Assembly (NCBI RefSeq): GCF_004337365.2
Contig: NZ_CP044016.1
Span: 3,720,001-3,784,000, forward strand
Reading direction: 5' to 3'
DNA: 64,000 bases
Source of the DNA: Rhizosphaericola mali
GTDB taxonomy: Bacteria > Bacteroidota > Bacteroidia > Chitinophagales > Chitinophagaceae
Below the pieces are notes generated by a model. The model ran no database searches, was not told the DNA's origin, and saw only the letters and a program-made list of their open reading frames with translations. The stretch's first letter is position 1, and every line of letters starts with the position of its first letter. Shown piece after piece: positions 53,887 through 64,000 of this stretch. The translations under genes were made by a program, and so were the position numbers.

Positions 53887-54984
53887 ATGGAAAGTTCAAA
53901 AAAAAGTCGAAATAGGATCACTCTATTGATCATTCTAATAATCTTAGGAGGCTTTTTATTTTACACTTTAATTCAATTCTTCACTGCTTTTCTGGGAGCG
54001 CTAATTTTTTATGTTCTGAGTAAATCAAACATGCGAAAATTGACATACAAATATGGATGGAACAAATCTCTTGCTGCCATTTTAATCATGGTCATTTCCT
54101 TTTTTGTCATATTGCTGCCGATTTCGTTATTATCGATTTTGATGTATAACAAGGCCGTGCCGATATTACAAAATCCAACTCAAGTACTAAATGCAGCCAA
54201 AAATCTTGACGCAACGATTTATAGCAAATTGCATTTCAGCTTATTATCGGCAAAAACAATTGATTCCATACCCGCCATCGGTGGAAGAATTCTAGGAGCT
54301 GTTGTCAATACCGGAATGACCGCTGTAACGTCTATTTTAATGATGTATTTCTTTTTGTATTTCATGCTGACGAGTATGGGCAGAATGGAAGCAACTTTGA
54401 TTTTGTTCTTACCATTTGAGAGAAAAAAATTGATGATTTTGGGAAAAGAATTATATGCTCAAACATTGAGCAATTCTATTGGCATTCCTTTAATTGCTAT
54501 CGCCCAAGGACTTTGCGGTTATATTGCGTATCTGATTGCAGGCGTACCTCAAGCTGGTTTTTGGGGTGTAATTACCGGATTTGCATCTGTGATTCCTGTC
54601 GTTGGAGCCGCTATTGTGTGGGTACCTGTCGCGATATATCTGCTTGCGATGCAACATTATTGGCAAGCGGTAACTGTTGTACTTATTTGCGCGATTGTTT
54701 TGGGTTCAGTGGATAATGTTATTCGTTTTGCTTTGGCAAAAAAAATGGCAGATGTTCATCCAATTATCACCGTATTAGGTGTGGTAATGGGTTTAAATTA
54801 TTTTGGTTTTACAGGATTGATATTTGGACCACTTTTAATTTCCTACTTTTTCATTCTATTGAAATTTTACTATTTGGATTATTTGCAAAAACCGCAATTA
54901 CTACCTGAAAAGCCATTGGAAACCAAAAAATCTTTTTCCATTTTTCAATTGAAAAAATTGACATTCCCCAAAAAGAAAGATTAA
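53887..54984 (+). CDS. AI-2E family transporter
   Basis: I choose ATG 53887 (MESSKKSRNRIT); an upstream TTG would add three residues. The 365-residue protein has about eight membrane helices. Conserved parts include SIGIPLIAIAQGLCGYIAYLIAGVPQAGFWGVITGFASVIPVVGAAIVW, and GLIFGPLLISYFFILLKFY near the end. The AI-2E name comes from an autoinducer-2 export report; many members are Na+/H+ or other antiporters, so the substrate is open. A strong terminator follows. Confidence 0.9.
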   Translation: MESSKKSRNRITLLIILIILGGFLFYTLIQFFTAFLGALIFYVLSKSNMRKLTYKYGWNKSLAAILIMVISFFVILLPISLLSILMYNKAVPILQNPTQVLNAAKNLDATIYSKLHFSLLSAKTIDSIPAIGGRILGAVVNTGMTAVTSILMMYFFLYFMLTSMGRMEATLILFLPFERKKLMILGKELYAQTLSNSIGIPLIAIAQGLCGYIAYLIAGVPQAGFWGVITGFASVIPVVGAAIVWVPVAIYLLAMQHYWQAVTVVLICAIVLGSVDNVIRFALAKKMADVHPIITVLGVVMGLNYFGFTGLIFGPLLISYFFILLKFYYLDYLQKPQLLPEKPLETKKSFSIFQLKKLTFPKKKD

Positions 54985-54987
54985 ATC

Positions 54988-55025
54988 AAAAAAGCCTGTA
55001 CAAATTGAATTGTACAGGCTTTTTT
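54988..55025. terminator. Bidirectional terminator, AI-2E / fabH
   Basis: AAAAAAGCCTGTACAA (54988-55003) and TTGTACAGGCTTTTTT (55010-55025) form a 16-bp perfect stem with a 6-nt loop. It serves the two convergent genes. Confidence 0.93.
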
Positions 55026-55040
55026 AATCCTTTATCAAAA

Positions 55041-56030
55041 TTAATAAGACCATTTCACCCAAGCAGAAGCCCAAGTAAATCCGCCGCCAAAAGCAGCCAT
55101 TATGATATTATCCCCTTTTTTCAACTTAGATTCCCACTCCCAAAGACACAAAGGAATCGTGGCAGCTGTCGTATTGCCAAATTTCGTAATATTCACCATT
55201 ACTTTTTCCTTCGGAATACCCATGCGTTCACGAGTAGCTTCAATGATACGTAGGTTGGCTTGATGTGGAGCTAACCATGTAATATCGTCTGCAGTAAGAC
55301 CATTTCTACTCATAATTTCTGCACTAACTTCCGCCATATCTGTCACTGCGTTCTTAAAGACAGCAGGCCCTTCTTGATATATGAAATGTTCTTTATTCGT
55401 TACAGATGCGATTGTAGCTGGCCTTAAAGAACCACCCGCTTTCATATGTAAATGTTTTGCGCCAGATCCATCACTTTTTAAGATACTGTCTTGCAAGCCA
55501 GTTTCATCTTCTGATAACTCTAACAAAACTGCCCCAGCTCCATCACCGAACAAAATGCATGTAGTACGATCTGTGTAATCTACTAGTGAACTCATTTTGT
55601 CTACACCTACAACAATAATTTTTTTACATCTACCAGATTCCAAAAAAGAAGCTCCTACAGTCAATGCATATAAAAACCCGCTACATGCAGCTTCTAAATC
55701 AAAACCAAATGCATTTTTTGCACCTACTTTATCGGCAATTATATTGGCTGTTGCAGGGAATACCATATCTGGTGTTACTGTTGCACATATAATAGCGTCT
55801 ATTTCTAATGGATCTAAATTTTTCTTTTTTAAAATTTCTTGGATAGCAGGTACCGCCATGTCGCTACTTCCTAATCCAGGATCTTTCAATATTCTTCTTT
55901 CTTTGATTCCAGTTCTTGTTAAAATCCAGTCATCCGTTGTATCGACTATTTTTTCAAGATCTTTATTTGTTAATCGATATTCAGGTAGATAACCACCAAC
56001 GGCAGTAATCGTTGCCCTTAATTTGTTCAT
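55041..56030 (-). CDS. fabH: 3-oxoacyl-ACP synthase III (KAS III)
   Basis: I choose ATG 56030 (MNKLRATITAVGGYLPEYRL), giving 329 residues. The triad is Cys-116 (EAACSGFLYALT), His-256 (WLAPHQANLRIIEA) and Asn-286 (KFGNTTAATIPL). It starts fatty-acid chain growth by condensing acyl-CoA with malonyl-ACP. Length and motifs are normal. A 26-bp inverted repeat (56088-56113) lies upstream, between fabH and ruvA. The rpmF-plsX neighbours common elsewhere are absent. Confidence 0.97.
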   Translation of the reverse strand: MNKLRATITAVGGYLPEYRLTNKDLEKIVDTTDDWILTRTGIKERRILKDPGLGSSDMAVPAIQEILKKKNLDPLEIDAIICATVTPDMVFPATANIIADKVGAKNAFGFDLEAACSGFLYALTVGASFLESGRCKKIIVVGVDKMSSLVDYTDRTTCILFGDGAGAVLLELSEDETGLQDSILKSDGSGAKHLHMKAGGSLRPATIASVTNKEHFIYQEGPAVFKNAVTDMAEVSAEIMSRNGLTADDITWLAPHQANLRIIEATRERMGIPKEKVMVNITKFGNTTAATIPLCLWEWESKLKKGDNIIMAAFGGGFTWASAWVKWSY

Positions 56031-56087
56031 ACGTTTCTTTGAATTATCTAAAATTGGCGTCAAAATTATTAACAAATTTTGAAATTT

Positions 56088-56113
56088 TACGATTTGATTA
56101 CATTCAAATCGTA
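56088..56113. promoter_or_regulatory. Inverted repeat in the fabH-ruvA divergent promoter region
   Basis: TACGATTTGA (56088-56097) and TCAAATCGTA (56104-56113) are perfect 10-bp arms over the spacer TTACAT. It lies 58 nt upstream of fabH and 113 nt upstream of ruvA. It has the size of a repressor operator. Confidence 0.55.
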
Positions 56114-56225
56114 TTTTTCGTATTTATTCAAATATAAAAAAGGGCTTATTGTCAAACTTTTCATTGCTTTTAAACTGCATTGTGTATTTAAAATCAGACA
56201 TTTGGAAAAATTTTAATCAAATTAA

Positions 56226-56816
56226 ATGATCGCATATCTTAGAGGGAAATTTTTACATCTCACACCAGCTCAATTAATTGTTGACGTTAATGGAGTAGGA
56301 TATGAGCTAAATATTAGTTTAAATACATATACGGAGATTCAATCTAAACAAGAGGGGGCTTTATATGCCTACCAACATATTACTGAAAATGCTCAGACCA
56401 TGTATGGATTCTTTTCTTTAGAAGAGAAAAAATTGTTTTTACAATTAATTGGTGTTTCTGGAATTGGATCTTCCACAGCTCGAATGATGTTGTCCGGGTT
56501 AGCACCTGATGAAATCGTGCGTGCTATTGTACAAGGCAACGTAAAACAATTAGAAGGAATCAAAGGAATTGGTAAAAAAACTGCGGAAAGATTAATCGTC
56601 GAATTAAAAGATAAATTATCCAAAACGTATGATGACGAAAAACAATCCATTATTAATCAACCAAATAGCAGAAATAATGAGCAAGATGCGTTAGAAGCAT
56701 TGATTGCGCTAGGAATTGCTCGTCCGATGGCAGAAAAAGCTATTCAAAAATCAGCCAAAACCCTAACTGATCCAAATGTAGAAACCTTGATTAAAGCTGC
56801 ATTAAAAAACATGTGA
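56226..56816 (+). CDS. ruvA: Holliday junction branch-migration subunit RuvA
   Basis: The 196-residue protein has the OB fold (MIAYLRGKFLHLTPAQLIVDVNGVGYEL), two helix-hairpin-helix motifs (IGVSGIGSSTARMML, LEGIKGIGKKTAERLIVELKDKL) and the flexible third domain (EQDALEALIALGIARPMAEKAIQKSAK). It binds junctions and loads RuvB. It precedes sprA, a gene order I associate with Bacteroidota. Confidence 0.97.
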   Translation: MIAYLRGKFLHLTPAQLIVDVNGVGYELNISLNTYTEIQSKQEGALYAYQHITENAQTMYGFFSLEEKKLFLQLIGVSGIGSSTARMMLSGLAPDEIVRAIVQGNVKQLEGIKGIGKKTAERLIVELKDKLSKTYDDEKQSIINQPNSRNNEQDALEALIALGIARPMAEKAIQKSAKTLTDPNVETLIKAALKNM

Positions 56817-56922
56817 TATGGCATTTTTTATTGAAACTTATGAGGTTTTTATATAATAATTTGCTAATGAAGCGTTATTAAGCTGTTATTATTTTCTTTA
56901 ATGAAACTAGAAAATAAGGGGT

Positions 56923-56943
56923 GAATAAGTTTCAAACTTATTC
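56923..56943. repeat. Palindrome just upstream of sprA
   Basis: GAATAAGTTT (56923-56932), C and AAACTTATTC (56934-56943) make a 21-bp perfect palindrome. It ends 24 nt before the TTG start of sprA. It could be an operator or an mRNA hairpin near the ribosome-binding region. Confidence 0.55.
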
Positions 56944-56967
56944 GAAATATTTAATAATAAGTTAGCA

Positions 56968-59883
56968 TTGTCCAAACAGAAATACAGTTTTTTTTACTTT
57001 TTAATATTACTGAGTTTCTTTTTTTCCCCTTCTCGTGTTTTTGGGCAAAAAAAGGACAGCTTACCCTATCCAATTCAGGATAGGCGAGCAAATGCTATAA
57101 TCAATCCAAGCAGAAATCCTTTTGACATTCCCGACGACAGTCTTTTAATTAATAGAAAAGTAGAATACGACTCGCTCACTGGAAATTATATTATATATGA
57201 AAAAATAGGAGATTTATTTTATCGCAACCCAATGGAAATTTCATTCCAAGATTTATTAAAATTAAGGGGGCAACAAGACGAAAATCAATATTTTTCTGAT
57301 CGAGCTAAGGCATTGGATTTATTAAATTACAAACAAGCTAGACCTAAACCTACCATATATCCTAGTTTTTTCAACAGAACTTTTGGAGTTACAAAAACTG
57401 GAAAATTAGTAGATATACGGCCACAAGGCAATATAGACTTGAAAGTAGGCTATCAGGGACAATATGTTAATAATCCCACACTTTCAACCAGCGCAAGAAG
57501 AACTGGTGGTTTTGATATGAATATGAACGCTAATATTAACGTATTGGCAGATATTGGTAGCAAGATGACATTACCGATCAGTTGGAATACGCAATCTACT
57601 TTTGATTTCGAAAATCAGTTAAAACTGAATTATCATGGCTATGACGATGAAATTATTAAATCTATAGACGCAGGTAATATTAATTTTAGAACAAAAGGAA
57701 CTTTGATGAGTAGTGTTCAAAATTTGTTCGGGATAAAAACACAACTGCAATTTGGAAAATTATTCGTCACTGCTGCCCTAGCGACAGATCGTTCTCAAAA
57801 ACAGACACTGACTTTACAATCAGGAGGGGTATCTCAAACAATTAATAAAACGCTAGATGATTATGATGAAAATAGAAATTTCCTTTTAAGCCAATATTTT
57901 CGCCAACATTTTAATCAATTCATGGGCAAACTGCCACTTAATCAAAGTTTGGTAAATATAACGAGAATGGAAGTTTGGCTGACCAACCGAACAGGCACCA
58001 CTACCAATGCAAGAAATATTGTGGGCTTGGCAGATTTAGGAGAAGCTCAACCTTATAATTCCAATATACAACCCTTAATTACTACAAATAATCTACCGGA
58101 TAATAGCGCCAATAATTTATACCAACAATTATCCAATAGTACAACAGCAAGAAATGGATCCTTAGCGACGACCTATTTACAAAGCCTAGGATTGTTACCA
58201 GTGCAAGATTATGAAAAAGTATATGCTCGTAAACTGACTGAAGGAACTGACTACACTTACAATTCTAAAATTGGATTTATTAATTTAAATAGTCAACTCC
58301 AATCAGATGATGTATTAGGTGTCGCATTTCAATATACTTATAATGGTAAGACCTATCAAGTCGGAGAGTTTTCATCTGATGTAGCCCTAGATTCAACATC
58401 AGGTATTCAAAAGGTGTTATTTGTAAAATTACTTAAAGCAACTGCACAAAGAATAAATTTACCAATTTGGCATCTAATGATGAAAAACGTTTATTCATTA
58501 GATGTTGCTGGTATTGATAGTTCTAGTTTTAAGTTGAATGTTTATTATAAAGAGCCTGGTGGAGGCACCAAACGTTATTTGCCGACATCATCAGAAAGTA
58601 CAAAGGGAGAATCTTTATTAACCATCTTAAATGCCGATCGTTTAAATTCTTTGGAATCTCCTCAGCCAGATGGACAATATGATTATTTAAATGGATATAC
58701 AGTATTGCCGAATCAAGGACGTATTATTTTTCCCGTATTGGAGCCATTTGGTCATGATTTAGATTCTTTAGCTTTTACTGGTGTATCCTCAGATGTTAAA
58801 TCCGATTATATCTATTCCGCATTATATGACAGCATAAAGTCTATAGCCCAGACCTATACTAATTATAATCGTTATTTATTGATGGGGACTATTAAGGGGA
58901 CATCTTCTTCTCAGATATCATTAGGAGCAGTGAATATCCCACAGGGATCCGTAACCGTATCAGTAGGAGGGCAAATATTGACCGAGAATACGGACTATGC
59001 TATCGATTATACATCTGGAACCTTACAAATACTAAATCAATCAATCCTTAGCTCTGGACAGCAAGTCAGTGTACAATTTGAAAACAATACCACCACCACT
59101 CTCCAACGTAATTTCATGGGTTTACGATTGGATTATGTAGCAAGTGATAAATTATCCATTGGTGCTACTATGGAAAAATTGACCGAGCGTCCTTATACGA
59201 ATCAAACCTATTATGGAGAAGATCCTATCAACAATACAATGTATGGAGTCGACTTTAATTACAAATCAGAATGGCCAGGCTTAACAAGATGGTTAAACAA
59301 ACTTCCTAATTACTCCACTAAGGCAACAAGTTCTATCAATGCGTATGGAGAAGCTGCGGTATTAAAACCTGGACAACCATCACAGATTGGTTCTGGAACA
59401 AGTGCGACTGTTTATATTGATAATTTTGAAAGTGCAAGTAGCAGTTACGATGTAAGAACTCCATTCACATCATGGGCTTTGGCATCGACACCCGCAGGTA
59501 CTACATTATTCCCAGAGGCTGAGTTAAATGATTCAATCAATTATGGGATGAATCGAGCAAGATTGTCATGGTACAATATTGATGCTATTTTACAAGACAA
59601 AACGAATACAAGCAATCCCTTAAGGCATAACTTGTCTGCATTGAGCGATTTGCGTACTAGAGCCGTATACAATAATGAATTATTTCCTTCTGCTAGTACT
59701 GCAACCTCCAATACCCAGTTAACGACTTTTGATATGACCTACTTTCCATCCGATAGAGGTCCGTACAATTATGCCAATTCTTCATCAGAAGTGAATGCTC
59801 AGGGAAAATTGTTAAATCCGGAGAAGAGGTGGGGGGCATCATGCGTGCTATTCCACAAACAGATTTCGAAACTAACAATATAG
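56968..59883 (+). pseudogene. sprA: SprA, N-terminal part up to a frameshift
   Basis: Translation begins at TTG 56968; no ATG gives the signal peptide (FFYFLILLSFFFSPSRVFGQ). SprA is a very large outer-membrane beta-barrel that forms the translocon of the type IX secretion system. The first 956 codons are typical (SprA N-terminal domains, YIDNFESASSSYDVRTPFTSW). At the G6 run 59831-59836 the frame runs off into 16 wrong codons and stops at TAG. One additional G restores KRWGGIMRAIPQTDFET and joins the next frame. The gene order ruvA-sprA is as in Flavobacterium. Confidence 0.93.
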
Positions 59884-62800
59884 AATACATAGAGTTTTGG
59901 TTACAAGATCCATTTTTATATCAAAAACAAAGCACGGGAGGCCGCTTAGTCTTCAATCTTGGTAATGTCAGTGAAGATGTATTGAAAGATGGTAAACATT
60001 TTTATGAAAATGGGCTTAATACACCTACTACTACAAGTTTGATGGATAGTACCTCCACATGGGGTTTTACACCACTTAATCCAATTCAACTAACTAATGC
60101 ATTTAGCAACACCGCCTCTGATAGAGCCTATCAAGATATTGGCTTCGACGGTTTGGATGATGTGGGAGAAAGAAATAAAAGAGCTACATTCTTAGCATCG
60201 CTTGCAATGAATTTTGGTTCAAACTCTACAATTTATAGTCAAGCATACAATGACCCATCCAATGATAACTATGTATGGTATCGAGATAGTAAATATGATG
60301 ACTTAGGTGCCAATATTATCAGTAGATATAAATATTATAACAATCCTCAGGGAAACTCTCCCGTCTCCACAAGTACAGCATTATCCTCTGCAGCAACGAT
60401 GTATCCTGATAACGAGGACTTAAATGCTGATAATACCTTAAATGAAACAGAATCATATTTTGAATATGATGTTGATTTGAAACCAGGCATGAGCGTTGGT
60501 GATAGTTATATTGTTGATTCACGTGTCATAACTCCAAAATTGGCAAATGATAGTTCCGCTACAGAAACTTGGTATTTATTTCGTATTCCAGTAAAAAACT
60601 ACGCTAGCGCAATAGGAGGCATATCAGATTTTAAGTCCATCCGATTTATGAGGATGTACATGACTAATTTTAGGGACTCTGCCACATTTCGCTTTGGTAG
60701 TTTAAATTTAGTACGGAATCAATGGAGGAATTTTACATATGACTTAGATACAACAGGTAGTTATACTTCACTACCTTCAGCATCTACAACTACACTTACT
60801 ATATCAACAGTCGGCCTAGAGGCGAATAGTGGCAAAATTCCAATTCCATACAAAATGCCTCCAGGTGTTGAACAAATGCAATCTCTGGCCAACAACGGAG
60901 TCAATGTTTTGTCCAATGAACAGTCCATGGCATTAGATATTACGAATCTGAAAAAAGGAGATGCTCGTGCAGTTATCAAAGGTATGAATATGGACATGCG
61001 TCGATATGGACGAATGGCTATGTTTATACATGCAGAATCTATAACTGGGCAAACACAAGTAAATAATGGAGATCTGACAGCCGTAATCAGAATTGGTCAA
61101 GATTATTTGAATAATTATTATGAAATAAAAATTCCCTTATCCATTACTTTACCATCAGTAACTGCCTCCTCCGCAGAAATCTGGCCAACCAGTAATGAGC
61201 TAGAATTGTCACTACAATCTTTGGTTCAAGCGAAGTTACATAGAGATAATGCAGGTCACAGCACGACTTCCATTTATCGAGAATTACAGACAGATGGAAG
61301 TACGATCTCTGTCATGGGAAGTCCTAACCTGGCAGAAGTGAGTGGCTATCTGATAGGTGTGCAAAATGATAGTTCAAGTCAACCATTAAGTGCGGAGCTT
61401 TGGTTTGATGAGCTAAGATTAAGTGATATTGATAATTCTGGAGGCTGGGCTGCTATGGGTCGAGTAGATATTCAAATGGCTGATTTGGGTACACTTTCGG
61501 TTTCTGGCAATACTTACACTGCTGGATTTGGTACGATTGAACAAAGTACCAATGAAAGATCGTTAAATGATATGCGCCAGTTTGACGCAGCGATGAATTT
61601 GGATTTAGGTAAATTATTTCCACAAAAATTGGGCTTTACCATACCGACCTATGCTAGTATTACTAGGACGGTTTACACACCAAAATATGATCCATTTGAT
61701 CAAGATGTTTTGTATAAAACCAAATTAGCAATGGCAAAAACCAAAGCCGAAAGAGATTCAATAAAAAATGTTGCATTGGATCAATCAACTACTAAAACTT
61801 TGAATTTCACCAATGTTAGATTCGCAAGACCAGGAAATAAGACGCCACAGCTTTGGGATTTAAGTAATTTTGATTTTAGTTATAGTTATACAAGTATACG
61901 TCAATCAAATCCTACTATTGCTAAAAATGCTATCACACGTCAACATGGTGGATTTGGTTATACATTTAATGGGCGTGAGCACTATGTAGAACCTTTTAAA
62001 AAGCTATTTGCAAAAAAATCTCCATGGCTCGGTTTATTTAGAGATTTTAATTTTAACCCCGTACCGTCTTTATTAAGTTTCCGAGTAAATGTAGATAGAC
62101 AAATGGGGCTATACCTTCCTCGATCCATAAATATTGGAGATACAGCCAATACCGTCATACCTTCTGACACAACCTACGATAAATATTTTTTAATTGATCG
62201 ATATTACAATCTTCGTTGGAATTTTACGAGAAATCTAAATTTTGATTTTTCTGCAATTAACAATTCCATTGTAGATGAACCCGAAGGTCTTATAAATACA
62301 AAGGCAAAAAGAGATTCTGTATGGAAAAACTTCCTAAAGGGTGGTCGTACATTGACGTATCAGCAAAAAACAATCTTAAACTATAATCTACCCTTGGATA
62401 AATTACCCATGACCGATTGGATCAATGCACAATATAATTTCACCACTAGTTATAATTGGGTAAGTGCCAATCTGCTAGCTCTCGGATTAGGTAATGTAGT
62501 GGAGAATGGTAGACAAAATGGGCTGCAAGCGGACATGGATTTCACGCGCCTTTATAATAAATCCAAATTTTTCCGAAAGGTAAATGAACCTCGTAATAAT
62601 TTCCCAAATGGGAATAATTATCGTAACCCCAATGGACAAAATAATAATGGTAATAATGGCGCACAATTAACAATGAAGCCATTAAATGACACGGCACACA
62701 TGAAATTACCACCAAGGGATTCCATTATTAAAGGCCTGCATGGGAAAGAAAAACATCTCGCTTTGAAAAAATGGCGTGCACTTAGACGTGCGATCAGAAA

Positions 62801-64000
62801 AGCCCAAAGAGCAGAAAGAGCCAATATGCAAATTGCTGATATGAATGGATTTGCTCGAGCGGGAGGCCAGTTAGTAACCATGGTCAAACGTGTATCTGTA
62901 CAATATACATCTGCATATAATAGTCGTGTACCTGGAATCATGGCTTCTCCTAATAATTTTGGTAATAACTGGAAAGCAGGATCACCCGGATTGGGATATG
63001 TCTTTGGTAAGCAACCAACATCTGCTTGGTTAGATAAAATGGCGTCGAAAGGTGCATTGAGTACAGACTCATTATTTAATGACGTATTTTCTCAAAGCTA
63101 TACGCAATCTATCAATATTACGGCACAGATTCAACCCGTACCATCGTTAAATATTGATTTAAATATTCAGAAATCCTTTTCGAAACAATATAATGAATTA
63201 TTTAAGGATACATTAGGAAATGGGACTTTCTCTCATTTAAGTCCTTATGCATCTGGTGGATTTTCTATATCCTATATTTCACTAAAAACGATGTTTACCA
63301 AAAATAGCACAAGTAAAACATCCAAATTATTTGATAATTTCTCTACTTTCCGTACGACTATTTCCAAAAGAATGGCCGCAAAAAATGGTTATTATACGGG
63401 AGGTTTAGATGCCAATGGATATGCAAATGGATATGGACAATATGCACAAGATGTGTTAATTCCTGCATTCTTAGCGGCCTATACAGGAAAAGATCCTAAC
63501 AAAATTCCATTAGTAGACGAGAATTATACGAATATTAAACAAAACCCATTAAGTGGCTATTTTCCGCTTCCCAATTGGAATTTAACTTATTCAGGACTAT
63601 CTAATATACCTGCACTACATAATACCTTCTCATCCATTGTATTAACTCACGCATACAATTCGACGTTATCAATGAATAGCTTTACAAGTAGTTTAGATTA
63701 TTTAGATCCATTACATTTAGGCGTGCCTGGATTTATCAATTCAACTTCTGGAAATTATGTACCATTTTACATTATTCCCAACCTCACAATCTCAGAAAGC
63801 TTTGCCCCACTTATTGGAGTGAATCTCACGACGAAAGATCAAAACAATATGCGCTTTCAATATGCAAAATCAAGGACATTGAGTTTAAGTTTGACGGATT
63901 ATCAAGTTAGTGAAGTTAATTCAACCACCTATACGATTGGAGGCACCTATCGCAAACGAAATGCAAATTTGACTTTTCTACCTGGAAATAAAAAAGCAAA
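59838..64000 (+). pseudogene. sprA: SprA, C-terminal part (frameshifted, runs off window)
   Basis: From ATC 59838 the frame stays open for 1387 codons to the window edge with typical SprA sequence (IEYIEFWLQDPFL, LWFDELRLSDID, YTSIRQSNPTIAKN). With the first part it makes about 2340 residues, close to the roughly 2400 of known SprA, so only a short end lies outside. It has no start codon of its own near the junction, so as sequenced it would not be made unless frameshifting occurs. The base composition and style match the first part. Confidence 0.93.

Overview
The window is AT-rich (roughly one third G+C by eye) chromosomal DNA of a member of the Bacteroidota, most likely from the Chitinophagaceae or a near relative. 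The evidence for the phylum is a set of typical genes (sprA, the lipoprotein Omp85 tamL, FhuA-type TonB receptor), Bacteroidota-type promoters (TAnnTTTG -7 boxes), the absence of clear Shine-Dalgarno sites and several TTG/GTG starts. The genus is an inference and not proven. No prophage, insertion sequence, CRISPR array or rRNA is visible.  Region 1 (1-9.2 kb) is a stress-defence island. A minus-strand run encodes a peroxiredoxin, a cytoplasmic DsbA-like protein, an alpha/beta hydrolase, a small acidic protein and an isochorismatase-fold hydrolase. Next come a sigma54-type response regulator with its histidine kinase, a Dps ferritin-like protein, and a second, orphan GAF-AAA+ sigma54 activator that is split by a one-base frameshift. 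The peroxiredoxin and dps promoters share a 16-bp perfect palindrome placed exactly 55 bp upstream of a -24/-12-like GG-N10-GA element. This suggests one enhancer-dependent oxidative-stress regulon run by one or both activators.  Region 2 (9.2-12.7 kb) holds a TonB-dependent receptor preceded by an overlapping 33-codon ORF, and a lipoprotein esterase. Region 3 (12.7-17.5 kb, minus strand) is the translation block tRNA-Thr(TGT)-Tyr(GTA)-Gly(TCC)-Thr(GGT)-tuf-tRNA-Trp-secE-nusG, with hpf and recF upstream. The order resembles the E. coli thrU-tyrU-glyT-thrT-tufB cluster, but the block ends at nusG with no rplK-rpoBC behind it. Region 4 (17.6-33.8 kb) is mixed housekeeping and accessory metabolism: pdhA, a membrane-anchored TPR protein, ribH, an EVE-domain protein, an S8 protease, an EamA exporter, a decayed regulator fragment, HxlR/MFS, DUF2071-like, DoxX, racemase, nitronate monooxygenase, DinB, M3 peptidase and a class III aminotransferase.  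Region 5 (33.8-42.4 kb) starts with a 545-bp intergenic stretch full of inverted repeats. It continues with a four-gene set: transglutaminase-DUF2126 fusion, zinc-ribbon metallopeptidase, second transglutaminase, and circularly permuted ATP-grasp fused to alpha-E. This matches a predicted but poorly characterised peptide-ligation/tagging system and is the most promising undescribed biology here. Region 6 (42.4-64 kb) is envelope and DNA repair: DUF3108 protein, a UPF0104-type membrane protein, ruvC, tamL-tamB, a YtxH/holin-like trio, an AI-2E family transporter, fabH, ruvA and sprA.  sprA is broken by a one-base deletion in a G6 run and continues open to the window end. Three probable one-base deletions (the sigma54 activator, the regulator remnant, sprA) mean that either assembly error or real gene inactivation/phase variation must be settled.
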